64,000 nucleotides of DNA, taken from positions 51,708,001-51,772,000 of the forward strand of contig CM114271.1 in NCBI GenBank assembly GCA_050084515.1. The letters run 5' to 3'. Position 1 is the first letter of the stretch. The number at the start of each line of letters is the position of its first letter. Source of the stretch: Blasia pusilla. Its lineage: Eukaryota > Marchantiophyta > Marchantiopsida > Blasiales. Below are positions 44,752 through 55,835 of this stretch, piece after piece. The notes below the pieces were generated by a model. It did no database searches. It saw only the letters and a program-made list of their open reading frames with translations, and had not been told where the DNA came from. Made by a program: the position numbers and the translations under genes.

Positions 44752-47340
44752 TCACAGGTGCCCATCAACCTTTCTAATGCCACCTTGGTGTAATCTGTAT
44801 GGGAGAAAGTAATGATACACAGGGAGGTAAATGTGGGTTATTCTCAGATTGCAGTCTTGTCTGAATATTCAACCTTCTTTAGTCTCGTAAACTATTTTCA
44901 CTTGTTTCTCTGCACAGGGCCCTGGGAGTGCAATACTGGTAAAGCAGCAACTTGGACTGCGCAAAATCAGTGTGTCAAGGGGACCTGAAACTGGGAACTA
45001 ATTGTATCTTAAAGTGTTAAAATTGGGACTCATTATTGTCCACATCCAAATAAATTTGAGTGGGGGATGTCCAGACGTAGGAGGTTAGTTGCGTTAGTGC
45101 ACTTGGGAATCAAATGAGGGGCACTTTTGTGGCCATAGCCATTGTTGCTGTATCTTGTGATGTAGGGAGTTTAGGAAAATGGCCTCATTAGCTGTCCTCG
45201 AGCAAAATTACTACAAATTGTGGGGCCAGTGCTACATACATGATCTGCCCTCAAATTTGTGCTGGTCTATGAGACATCGAATTGGACATCTCTTGTATGG
45301 TTATTTCAGCTATGTTGGTGCTGTTGTAACATGGTTCAGATTCTCAAATTAGGGAAGGCCCACGGCAGTACTTCCTAGGTGGTCAACACAATGGGGCGAT
45401 CTCTCTGTGGACAAGCGGCAGGAAACAAAGCGAACACCCTTTTGTGCTCGTCGGCAGTTTTTGTGGTGTTACCGTCCTAATGCCGGTTGGCAAAGCACAT
45501 CGAGTCATGCTGTCAAAGAGAGCTTTTGTGGACCTTGGAACATATTTGGGAGGGCCCCTTGCTGCATCTTCATAGTTCTAGGATTTCTTTTGCTCTCCAC
45601 AATTACCTTGGACAAGACAGTTCCTTCCACCCAGGTTCTCATGTGTTGTGCTGAGCATATACAGCTTTGACTGCATGTTCGGAGCCTTCCACAATTCAAG
45701 TCAAATTTGGTTGGCATGCAGTTGCAGATAAATGGGATTCTTATGGAACCTGCTGAATATACCAAGCCAGGAATGGGCTTGACAGGTACCATTGATGCCT
45801 GGGTTTTATTTTTAGGCCGTTCACACAATATTGAACCTAGAATGTGAGTAACACCTCTGATTTTTGCAGGTTTGCTCAAAGGAATGCCCACTTTCCTTTC
45901 GGTCTGGTAGTAGGTTTGGTCTTCTATGTGAAGGTGGAGATACAGGTCGGGCCTCTTGTAGCATTTGCAACTACAATCAAGCTGGCTTGGTGGGCTGGAT
46001 CACTGGATTGCATGAACAGAATTGTTGGTGCTTCCCCTACTAGGGATTGACATGCCAGATAGGGCTGGAAGATTTATCTGTAATATATAGGACTCTGAGT
46101 TGTTAGTGTAAAGAGTTAGTGGTGTAAGACCATTGTGTACACCCATTTGGATGTACTAAGCTATAAATGCATCCAGTATAAGAAAGAGAGGAACAGGTAT
46201 CTGTGATTTCTTTCACTAAAACTTGTGAAACATCTGGTCAGTTCAGATATGTTGAGCACTGTCAAAGCTGTCCATGGCCACCTGTACAGGAACTTAAACT
46301 AGAATGACCATTAGCTATTTGACTGTGTGTGTAATCTTGTATATAAAATTCTGGGACCAAAAGCAAGTCAGGAGATGTGGACCATCCCAGGAGTTAGTTA
46401 CTTCGCAGTCTGCAGTAGTGATGAGAAATCACTGCAAGTAGTTGTGGCTATTAAACAGGTAAAGACATTCTCCCAGTCACGTCCCTTGGAAGGGAGTGAA
46501 TATGAAAGTAACCACCAAACCAGTTTTCCTGATATTTATCTTCATGTTTGGACGGCTCAGCATGGCTTCTTGTCATCTGATAGCAGTTAGGGTGTCATGT
46601 ACCTGCTGTCTTTTGTTGATTATCAGTCTGGGTATTGTTTCTCTCAACTTGTGTTGCCTTGATATCTCGCAAAAAACTTGCAGCTTAGAGGGGTTATACG
46701 GACTAAAAGTGTGCACATGTGGTGATGAAATAGGGTTCTCCAGATTCTTAGCAGGTTGGGCTGCCCAAGTCTATTTAGCAACTGCTTAGACTGTTGAGTT
46801 GCTTTCGTCAGGTTTATGGGTATCAATAGTCTTGCAGAGATTACCAAGAGCCTGAGCAGATTATTTAACCGTTGGGGAAGTCCATCAAGTGGGCTAGGCA
46901 GATTTTATGGATAATGTTGATCAAATCTCTGGAAGCTGTCCCTGGGATTGCAGAAAAAAATGGATTGGAGATCTCCTACCCAGCTGAAGTCACCATTTAT
47001 ACTTTGAGGTCTATCCATATGTTAGCAAATGGAATTGCCATGGCTTAGTAGCATACTATCATGTTTGTTGGTCACTTGGTGGAGGATCACATGTTACTTT
47101 TTGGAGAGCAGAATCACTGAGCAGAATCAAGTTTGATCTAATGTGAACTGAAATCCCTATCGATTCCTCATAAGCTTTTTGTGAAATTTGCAGATAATCT
47201 GCATCACTGATATGAGCCTGAGCCCAATGCTTTAAGGCAACCGGCTTTAGTGCACCCCGCCATAAACATTGAGATGAAAAAAAGATGAAAAAAGAAAAAA
47301 AAGTGGTTTTATGTCAGCTTTTGAGACTATTTTAGCATGA
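44752..47340. other. Region 3' of ATG3, no other gene recognised
   Basis: Directly follows the ATG3 stop codon and probably includes its 3' untranslated region; further donor/acceptor-like sites occur (for example ...TTCTCTGCACAG at 44918), so a spliced 3' UTR is possible. Open frames up to 128 codons (such as 45505-45891, minus) match nothing I know. Confidence 0.4.
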
Positions 47341-47346
47341 AATGAG

Positions 47347-47478
47347 AGTTTCGCAGTGTGCTGTCAATCCACACTCGAAACTATGGAAGATTGGCTATGG
47401 AGAACTCCCGGTAGTTTCGAGTGTGGATTGACAGCACACTGCGAAACTACCGGGAGTTCTCCATAGCCAATCTTCCAT
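47347..47478. repeat. Interlocked perfect double inverted repeat X-Y-X'-Y'
   Basis: Four abutting blocks with no spacers: X 47347-47382 (36 bp), Y 47383-47412 (30 bp), X' 47413-47448 (exact reverse complement of X), Y' 47449-47478 (exact reverse complement of Y). X itself begins AGTTTCG and ends CGAAACT, a 7-bp inverted pair. The arrangement can pair as a pseudoknot-like fold, unlike an ordinary palindrome, which would be X-Y-Y'-X'. Perfect identity implies recent origin. Confidence 0.95.
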
Positions 47479-50129
47479 GCCCGCACTCCACATGAGTCAA
47501 GACCTAGACGGGCTTTGCCGAAGATCATCCTCTGCCATGAGCAGACTCTCCGTTGGGCATCGGTCCTTATCCACACATCCTCTCCCACAAGAATGTAGTA
47601 GTGTGGATGCGATGTTCTTGAAGTTCTAAACCTGATAACTTGCCAAACTTATTCCAGGAAAGGCATGTCTCGTTCCTCCAGGAAATCAAATTCCTCGATT
47701 CTGTACTAACTACCCTACGACCTTTCTAGAGAAAACTTCGAGAACTGGATGTACCCCTGCAAGTTTGTGATATCAAATCCCCATTGATTCATCTAACGGA
47801 AGATCTTTGCACACATGGGAGCTATGGAACCTTCCCAAAACACGAGCATTGACGTCTTCTGTAGTAGTGTAGTTTCGTCCGTCCTCGCCTCCACCACTTG
47901 ACCCCACACCGAAGAAGTGCGTCCAACGGTTGTACACCTCTGCCCTTCGTGGCTTCTAAATCCTTGACTTTCCCCCTCGATTCTACAGCAATGAAAATCT
48001 AGGTAGAAGGAGCGTGCCATAAGAGTAGTCACGACCAAAGGTTCGATCTGGAGGTTCGAGGCGAGCCCATGCTACACGCGCTTCCATTCCCGTCCTATGA
48101 CCACACCTCGTCGTCACACGCGATTCCTTCTCTTTTCAACAATTAGAAACCTTCCAACTTCTCTCGCAATTTAACATCTCAAAACATGGATCCCAAAAAT
48201 TGAGGATGTCAACCATTTGAAACGCTCCGTGACAAAACGCATGCTCATTTTAAGGTCGTAAATCAAGAGCTAAGTTAGTCATTTAAAGCTTAAAAGATAT
48301 ATAGTACGATCTAGGAAGGTTGTAACGAGAGAAGATACGTGACTTACTTTGCTAGGAGTTGAGTTTGACCATTAGACGTAGATGTATGTGCCATCTTCAT
48401 TGAAGTGGATTCTTGGGCTTAAAGTTATTCTCCCTAATCCTTGAGTATCTTGGATCTTGGGAAATGGAGTATAGGTAGCCATGGCAATGGAGCCAGAATC
48501 TAGGGCATTAGAAGCACCCTTGTGCACCGCAATCGCGGAAGGGTTTTCAGGTTCGCCCACGATAATACCTCATCCAAAGTTTAGTTATAGATAACATTAT
48601 AAAATATATATCTTCCAAATTTTCTTGTTACAATAGATGCATGATAAATCTTCTATTCAGAATTCCACCCATTTTGTGTGGTAATTTATTCTCACATTAT
48701 CTTCATTTTGTTATAATTATCTGAACAAAAAGCGATAGGTCATTTGGATTTGGGGCTGTTGGCCCCAAATCCAAGGATCTCATGCTTATAACTTGTTGGT
48801 GTGTTAGGGATTGTAATCTCTTCCTTCGGCTCTTGGTGGGGTGAATTGTTCTTTTCTTGGTTTTTGATGCTCAACGTGATGTTCATGTGACATCCATCCC
48901 TTGTTGCCAACTTCAAGCCCCGTTTCGTTCAAATTCTTTCCTTGTCTCTTGCATCCCTCCCCAAGCGTCTAGGCCTAAAATGTAACCATGTTTTCACCTA
49001 AGCGTCCATTCACAACCTTCGACCTCGAATTCATGCTCACCAAGAATTGGCTTTAATACCACATGTTATGCACCTACTCCCTTGAATGATAGTCTTATGT
49101 GTCATAAAATCTTACGTTCAACATGTCATGCTCTCATTATTGATATGTATCCAAACACACTCTCACATTCGTCACGGTTTGGATCAACCAGCCTTGCATC
49201 TCTTGAGTTTGGGTCTCGGGTTATGCCTCAAGTTCAACCGATCTAGACAAGGTAAGACCTAACTCCTCACTTCCTAACACATGCAAGTTATTCAAGAGTT
49301 AGGCCATACTTCCTTCATAGTCTGGGGATCCCAAAAAACACTTTCGCGCTTAGAGGTATCAACTACCAAATATATCTCAAATGAGTCTCTTATCAGAACT
49401 CAACATTTGAGTATTGAGTCAAGGTCCAAGGTTTGCATAAAAAACTAGACTTTATGGACTTGGTTTGATGTTAAAACCCCAATGCTCATGCTAACCTCTA
49501 TTCCGCTATGCTAGCTAGTCTAGATTGTAACTTTGCTAGGTCACACCAAGGTCTTATCTCCTTGGACCCGCGATCTTGACTCGCTTCCCTCATCCCTACT
49601 AGTGTGGATGTCATAGACTTAGCTCTTCACAATGGCATTCAAGTTCCAAACTCCCTTAAAGACCATCCAACATATATATAGTTGTAGATAAAGTCATCCC
49701 TTCTCTTTGTCCAAGGAATTTTTCTTGGAACACAAGGTGTGGACCTTAATCCAGATTCTTATTTTTGATAGTTGAGGGCGTCTTTCAAGACTTTTTCCTG
49801 TGCATTATTAGGATCTTTAGTGTGCTAGAATTTTATACTTACTAGCTTTCTTACACTAAATGAGAAAGCTAGTGCGTATATTCTTGGATCGTATTGTTAT
49901 GAGCTTAAACATGGAGAATTCATAAAACTTAATGAGATTCCAAGTTAGATAGCACTTTCCTTGGAATCCAACTCTTGTGGGACTTGAGCTCTTCTCAAGT
50001 TCTACCCAACTTTGGATCATGTTTGTTACGCCTTGGGTACCCACATGGCACATGTTTCCCCTTGGTTTGGGCTTATTTGAGCCTATTTGAGGAAATTCTT
50101 AATGGTTCCTCATTTTGAGAGAGTTGAGT
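47479..50129. other. Gene-poor stretch
   Basis: No gene recognised. Short open frames at 47364-47588, 47793-48038 and 48372-48560 on the minus strand have no motif I know. The part 48560-50129 is AT-rich and probably old repeat DNA. Confidence 0.4.
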
Positions 50130-50400
50130 TTATGGAAAATGACCCTTGATGCACTATTCCACGTTCAAGGTTGAGGAAATGACCTGCATGGATATATCAA
50201 TAAGAAGAAGGCTTGGGGAGAGAAATGATATATCTCAAGGAGAAAGAACTAGGAAGCTCATTCTCTATTTGTTGAACTTTCTTTGCAAGAGTTGATAGAG
50301 TTATGATGCTACTCACCTCTTACTCTTACTCTGTCCTCTTACTATGAGAGTGGGATTGGTTTGATGAGGGATAAAAATGATTTGTAAGATTATTGAGGAT
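50130..50400 (+). mobile_element. Diverged gypsy-family LTR fragment, sense orientation
   Basis: Shares in order with the family LTR: ACCCTTGATGCACTA, TGACCTGCATG, GGCTTGGGGAGAG, ATATATCTCAAGGAGA, AGCTCATTCTCTATTTGTTGAACTTTCT and the ATGAGAGTGGGATTGGTTTGA block. Identity is low, so it is old. The copia element at 50498 is inserted about 100 bp downstream. Confidence 0.5.
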
Positions 50401-50497
50401 TACTATGTGCACTATCTTATGCTCTGTCCTTTATTATGCTTAAGTTTGTGGCTAATGGTTGTTGTGTCATGGTAGATGAGATGTAGGATGAGATAGT

Positions 50498-50804
50498 TAT
50501 TGAAGATGGAGTTATAGTCAAGCTCATCACACACCTGAACTGCTACATTTGGTACTCATACGAAGTGGAAGCTTAATCTTGGTTAGTCAATGAAGCGCGA
50601 TTATCTTAACTAGGATTAGTTAGTCACAGTTAGTCTAACTCGAGACTGTGGTTAAGATTAGGGTTAGGGTTGCTTGTACATACCCTATATAATTGAGAAG
50701 GGGACCTCCACTCATTCTCTCATTGCAAAATTTCGTTCTCCATGGTGGTGTGTGAGAGTGAGAGCCGTTTCCCACTAGTTATGCTTCTTTAGAAGTTTTC
50801 TACA
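50498..50804 (+). repeat. 5' LTR of the copia element
   Basis: 307 bp from TATTGAAGATG to TTTTCTACA. It matches 55518-55830 along its length. It contains TTAGGGTTAGGGTTG (about 50653-50668), related to the telomere repeat and telo-box, and a CCTATATAA TATA-like element near 50684-50692. Confidence 0.9.
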
Positions 50805-51329
50805 TGGTGTCATTGATATCAGAGTGATTTGAGAAAATCACTTGAAATTCTTGGTGTTTGAGGAGAGAAGAGAGGCAAGAGAAGGAACAATTTCAGTTTA
50901 GGAGAATTTTTTTTTGTCCAAAGCTCAGTGGGTGCAGATTACAGGTGGAGCTTTGACGGTGATAAAACTTTGGAGGTATTTTTGACGCCTTTCCCGGTCG
51001 AATTAGCCATCTAGGCCCGCATCGCTTAGAACGAAGCCAAAGGATCATATTAGCCGTCTTGTAGAGCTCATCGAGAGCTTTCCAATGCATCCAAAATTGC
51101 TTGATTTTGATATTTTGAGCTCATACAATAGCAATTTCAGTGTAGGAAAGTGCAATTGATAAAGAAAAGTTGTGGAGTTTGCTCTCTACATGCCAATTTC
51201 GACTAGTTCTTTCATACAGTTGATTAATTTTGGAAAATTTTAGGTTGATTTTTGCTTAGGAGTGGTCTATGCTTCAATTGGAATAGTAGAGAGCGTATAT
51301 ATATATATTTGAGTGAAATCGTTCGTCAT

Positions 51330-52260
51330 GGAGTATTCCTCAACAACAATCATAGGCGAGAAATTAGATAAGCAAAATTATAATATATGGAAGTTTCGCA
51401 TGAAACAATTTTCTCATGGGTAAGAACTATGAATGCTTGTCACACGTGATGAGGCCAAGCTAGAATGTGATTCAACAGACTTGAATGTTCGCGCTTGGAA
51501 CAAACGCGCAAGGCAAGTAATCCGCTACATTTCAATAACGATCAGTTTGCCAATGATAGATCATATTCAAGATGTTGATATTCCGAAGGAGGCTTGGGAT
51601 GCATTGGAAAAGCTGTTCTAGACATCTATAAAGGACAGAAAGCTTCAATTGAAACAAAAATTGAACGAAGTGAGGAAAGGATCGCAGAGCATCAATGATA
51701 TTGTTGATCCATTGAATAGCATTGGAGTGACAATAGAAGATGATGATATGATTTTGCTCTTTTTTCAAAGTCTTCCAAAGGATTACAAGTCCTTTGAGAC
51801 CTTTATCTCTGTGAGAGAGAAGTGTCCAACCTTTCAAGAGTTAGTCCCACTGTTAATCAATGAAGAGATGTGCCTAGTAGGCAACCGTAGCTCATCTAGA
51901 CTACAAGAGAATGCCCTATTTGCAGATTATGGATTAAATAGAGGCAGGGGTCATGGTAGAAGTTTTTGTGATCATGGTGGATATCAAACATATGGAGGAA
52001 GAGGCACTCAATATAATTTCACTCAATCAACTACGAATTAGTACCAAACACAATCATAAGGTGGTGATGGTGGAAACCGTTGGGGTTGAGGTCAACAGTA
52101 GAGGGTCTCTGGATCTTGCAATTACTGTGGGATAAAGGGTCTCTATGCAAAGTTTTGCTTCAAGAAGAAGGCAGATATGAGAACATGAGCCTTACAACAA
52201 CAAAAATATGTAGAGCAACCACACCAAGGATAATACCAAGAACAACAATACTCATAAACT
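51330..52260 (+). pseudogene. Copia gag
   Basis: Starts MEYSSTTIIGEKLDKQNYNIW (51329 onward), with the typical N-terminal 'L-x-G-x-N-Y-x-x-W' layout, then AWDALEKLF, QLKQKLNEVRKGSQSINDIVD and LLFFQSLPKDYKSFET. The zinc knuckle CNYCGIKGLYAKFC (about 52118-52160) has Tyr where His is expected. Stops occur at 51421, 51620, 52039 and later. Confidence 0.8.
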
Positions 52261-52269
52261 AAGCATCTC

Positions 52270-53900
52270 TTGGTCATGACTCATCACCTGAGAGCAATGG
52301 TCAAGAAAAACTCGAGAACAAATTGGTACATTGATTCTGGTGCATCAAATCACATGACCTTATAAGCTAAATGGTTTAGTAGTATGGAGCCGATGAGATA
52401 TTCTGTAATTATGCTCATAGGAGATGACACTCAACATTATATCACACATATCGTTAAAATTCCAATAGCATCAAATGGTCCTTGTGCTCTTAGAAATGTT
52501 CTCTAGGTTCCTACCATTCCAAGAAACTTGATCTCTGAGAGACAGATAGTAGAATAAGGTTATCAAGTGAAGTTTAACAAAGATGGTTGTTTTATTGAAA
52601 CAATGGATGACTAGACTACGATAGCCAAAAGAATTAGATTTGGAAAAATATTAAAATTAGATGTTTCAATGCCAGAGATTCAAACAATTATGTATGGTCA
52701 AACTGGCCAATAAGTAACAGATCCAAATGTGTGGCATAAGAGAACTGGACATATGAATCTTCATCATCTAATCTAGTAATAGGACTTCCTAAATTAGCCA
52801 ATCCTTCTTGCCAATTTGGAATACAAGCTAGATTTCCATTTTCAAAGCAAGGTAGAAGAGCATCCAAGATATTAGAGTTGACTCACAATGATGAGTAGAC
52901 AACATCACAACATAGCCTTAGTGGTTACCAATACTTTGTTTCAATTATTGAAAACTTCTCTAGGTATATATGGGTATACTTTTTGAAAGCCAAGTCAGAG
53001 ATATTCTCAGTATTCCAAACATTCAGAGTTCTAGTAGAGAAGCAAACTAAAGAACACATTTTGAAATTGTGTTGTGATGGAGGAGGAGAATATCTTTCAA
53101 CAGAGTTTGATAACTACTTACGTCAGAATGACATCCAACATCAAGTGACTTGCCATTATCCTCTACAAAAAATGGAGTGGCTGAGAGGAAGAATCAACAT
53201 ATTGCTAAGGCTGCACGAGCTATGTTGAATGAGAAGAACATACCTAAGGTGTATTGGGTAGAGGCTGTAGCGTGTGCAGTGTTCTTAATCAAGTGAACTC
53301 CAACAGCAAGTGCTCATGATAAGACTCCATTTGAAGTCTTCACACGAAGTAAATCTGATTTTCTTTCCTAAAAGTATTTAGTTGTATTTGTTATGCTCAT
53401 GTTCCTTTTGAAAGACGTTAGAAATTAGACCCCAAATCTGAAAGATGTACATTCATTGGCTACGCTAATTGAAGTAAGGGGTATAAGTGCTACATTCCAT
53501 CCTGTAGGCAGATTATTATTAATCGTGATGTTGTCTTTGATGAGCTAAAATCATGGTATGCTCCGTTTGAGCCTATTCCACCTATAAAATCGTCTGTAGA
53601 GGGTGAGAATATGAGTGTAAACCAACAAAAATTGCCTTCAAATTCCCCAAGTACTAATGCAGGATTAGGAGAGGTCCTAGATTTTTCAGTTAAATCTGTG
53701 AGTCCATGTACGGGAAGAGTATGTATCCAGGCTGTTGACACTAATCAGAGCTCGAGTAAGGTGTTAGAGGCATCTATCTTTGAAAAATAACGTTGTAGAT
53801 CAAGTAGAGTCACACATCCTGTTCATAGATTCATAAATGAAGGTTTCCTTGCAACATATCATGCATATATGATGACTATCCTTTAAAAACAAGAGCTCGA
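52270..53900 (+). pseudogene. Copia protease and integrase
   Basis: The protease signature WYIDSGASNHMT (52324 onward) is intact. Integrase follows: VWHKRTGHMNLHHL of the zinc-binding region (52732), GYQYFVSIIENFSRYIWVYFLKAKSE (52922-53000) and CCDGGGEYLSTEFDNYLRQNDI (53073-53138), which carries the second catalytic Asp. Later parts up to 53900 are full of stops, with recognisable KLDPKSERC-like and IFGYSN-like remnants. Confidence 0.75.
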
Positions 53901-53943
53901 TTATTTTGAAGAAGCTACAAATAAAATCGAATGAATTGAAACT

Positions 53944-54840
53944 ATGGAGGAAGAGCTTGCCGCGTTAAGATATCAACAGACATGGGAGCTGGTTGATAAA
54001 CCTTCCGGTAAGGAAGCTATTGGTTGCAAATGGATCTACAAAATCAATTGCAATCAAGATGATATAATTAACAGATACAAATCGAGATTGGTGGCTAAAG
54101 GCAATACAGAAGAATATGACATCGATTATGAGGAAACATTTAGCCCTATTGCAAAGATGGAGACTACGAGAATAGTGGTTGCAGTTGTAGTAAGTAAGAA
54201 GTGGAGATTACATCATATGAACGTCAATAATGCCTTCTTGAATGGAGATTTATATGAAGAGGTATATATGACTCAACCACTTGGATATGAGCATCTCGAG
54301 TTTCTATTTCGCGTATGCAGGTTGAAGAAAGCTCTATAGCTCCAAGAGCTTAGTATGGCAAGATTACATACGTCCTATAATAGTTGGGTTTTAGGATATG
54401 TGATTCTGACTCCTCGTTATATGTCTTGAGAGGACAAGATCATACGGTTATCATTGTGTTTTATGCTGATCATCTCTTGATTATTGGAAGTACTGAGGAT
54501 ATGGTTCAACAAGTCAAGCTAAATTTATTGGTAGAATTTGATATGAAGGACTTGGGAGAACTGAAGTACTTCCTCGGTGTTAAGTTTATCAAGGTTAGAG
54601 AGAGCATATTTTGAAAGCATGTGCTCTTCATATGCTTTCAAAATATGATATGACGGCTTGTAAACCAATCTCTACACCGTTGGACCAAAGTGTGAAGCTA
54701 AGAGTGGATGAAGGAGAGTTGCTTGCATATTTCAATATGGTAAGATGCATGGTTGGAAGTTTGATCTATCTGACTATAACCAGACCAGATTTGTGCTATG
54801 TTGTGGGCCTAGTGAGCCAATTTATGCAAGCACCTTGAAA
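53944..54840 (+). pseudogene. Copia reverse transcriptase
   Basis: MEEELAALRYQQTWELVDKPSGKEAIGCKWIYKI begins the domain, followed by DYEETFSPIAKMETTRIV, MNVNNAFLNGDLYEEVYM, DSSLYVL, VFYADHLLIIG (about 54458), LKYFLGV and PDLCYVVGLVSQFM. The catalytic YVDD box reads YADH, so it has lost one of the two aspartates. A frameshift or deletion lies near 54340-54390. Confidence 0.85.
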
Positions 54841-54919
54841 ACCTCACCTTGATGCCGTGAGGAGGATTATGCGGTATGTGAAATTCTGTATTCAATTCGG
54901 GCTTCAATTTGAATCTTCT

Positions 54920-55515
54920 ATGAGTTTACAATTATAGGGATTCAGAGATGCGGATTGGGCAAGTAGCGTGGCTGATCGACATTCCACATTCAAGGATCCG
55001 GCCAACTCCCCGGTTGACCTAGTTGACCCCTAAATAATGATTCTAGTGAATGTGCAAACTAATGGGGAACCGTTCGACTTGTGCTAACCGATGTCGGGTT
55101 AGTTGAGGGTACACCCTCTGCCAGATTTGGAAACCAGAGACTAGTTCTTGTAAGATGTTTTGCTTTTACTTTGGGAAGCGCAATTATAATTTGGGCTTCA
55201 AAGAAGAAACGTACAGTTGCTTCATCTTCAAGAGAGGCTGAATACATGGGAGCAACCAATGCAACATGTGAGACGGTGTGGCTTCATCGATTACTTGTTG
55301 AGATTGGTGTTAGTAACTAAGGACCTAGTGTAATATATGAAGATAATATTAGTAGCATCAAGCTTGTTAATAACCATGTGTTTCATGCTCGTACAAAATA
55401 TGTTGAGATGCACTATTATTTTATGCTAATCTTTACAAAGACATTGTCTAGAGATAAGTTTGAGATGTTTAAAAACGATTTAGGGGTTAGAGATATCGAT
55501 ATAAGTTTGAGGAGG
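54920..55515 (+). pseudogene. Copia RNase H with internal insertion
   Basis: GFRDADWASSVADRHST (about 54939-54990) is the start of copia RNase H and CFAFTLGSAIIIWASKKKRTVASSSREAEYM (55157-55250) its continuation. About 165 bp lie between the two halves, where only a few residues are expected, so an insertion splits the domain. The C-terminal part with ARTKYVEMHYYF and the polypurine tract follows. Confidence 0.75.
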
Positions 55516-55517
55516 AG

Positions 55518-55830
55518 TATTGAAGATTGAGTTACAATCAAGCTTATCAGACACTTGAACTGCTACATTTGGTACTTACACGAAGTAAGGAATCTTAATC
55601 TTGGTTAGTCAGTTAAGCGCGATTATCTTAACTAGAGTTAGTTAATCACAGTTAGTCTAACTCGAGACTACGGTTAAGATTAGGGTTAGGGTTGCTTTTA
55701 CATAACCTATATAATTAAGAAGGGGACCAACCTCCACTCATTGTCTCATTGTAAAATTTCATTCTCCATGGTGGTGTGTGAGTGTGAGAGCTGTTTCCCA
55801 CCTGTTATGCTTATTTAGCAATTTTCTATA
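55518..55830 (+). repeat. 3' LTR of the copia element
   Basis: 313 bp from TATTGAAGATTG to TTTTCTATA. It differs from the 5' LTR by numerous substitutions and a few small indels (for example CAACC extra near 55733), so the insertion is not young. Followed by ATAGT. Confidence 0.9.
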
Positions 55831-55835
55831 ATAGT

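Larger units (their letters stand above)
50493..55835 (+). mobile_element. Ty1/copia retrotransposon, full length but inactive
   Basis: A 5333-bp element (50498-55830) with two LTRs of about 310 bp and an exact ATAGT duplication outside them (50493-50497, 55831-55835). Just inside the 5' LTR is a region with ATTGATATCAGAG, resembling the usual TGGTATCAGAGC primer-binding site. A polypurine tract TTTGAGGAGGAG (55506-55517) directly precedes the 3' LTR. Order gag - protease - integrase - RT - RNase H defines Ty1/copia. Many stops show it is dead. Confidence 0.93.

Noticed and set aside
50650-50672. Interstitial telomere (TTAGGGTTAGGG)
   Set aside because: Only two repeat units, present in both copia LTRs, so it is part of the LTR and not a telomere remnant.
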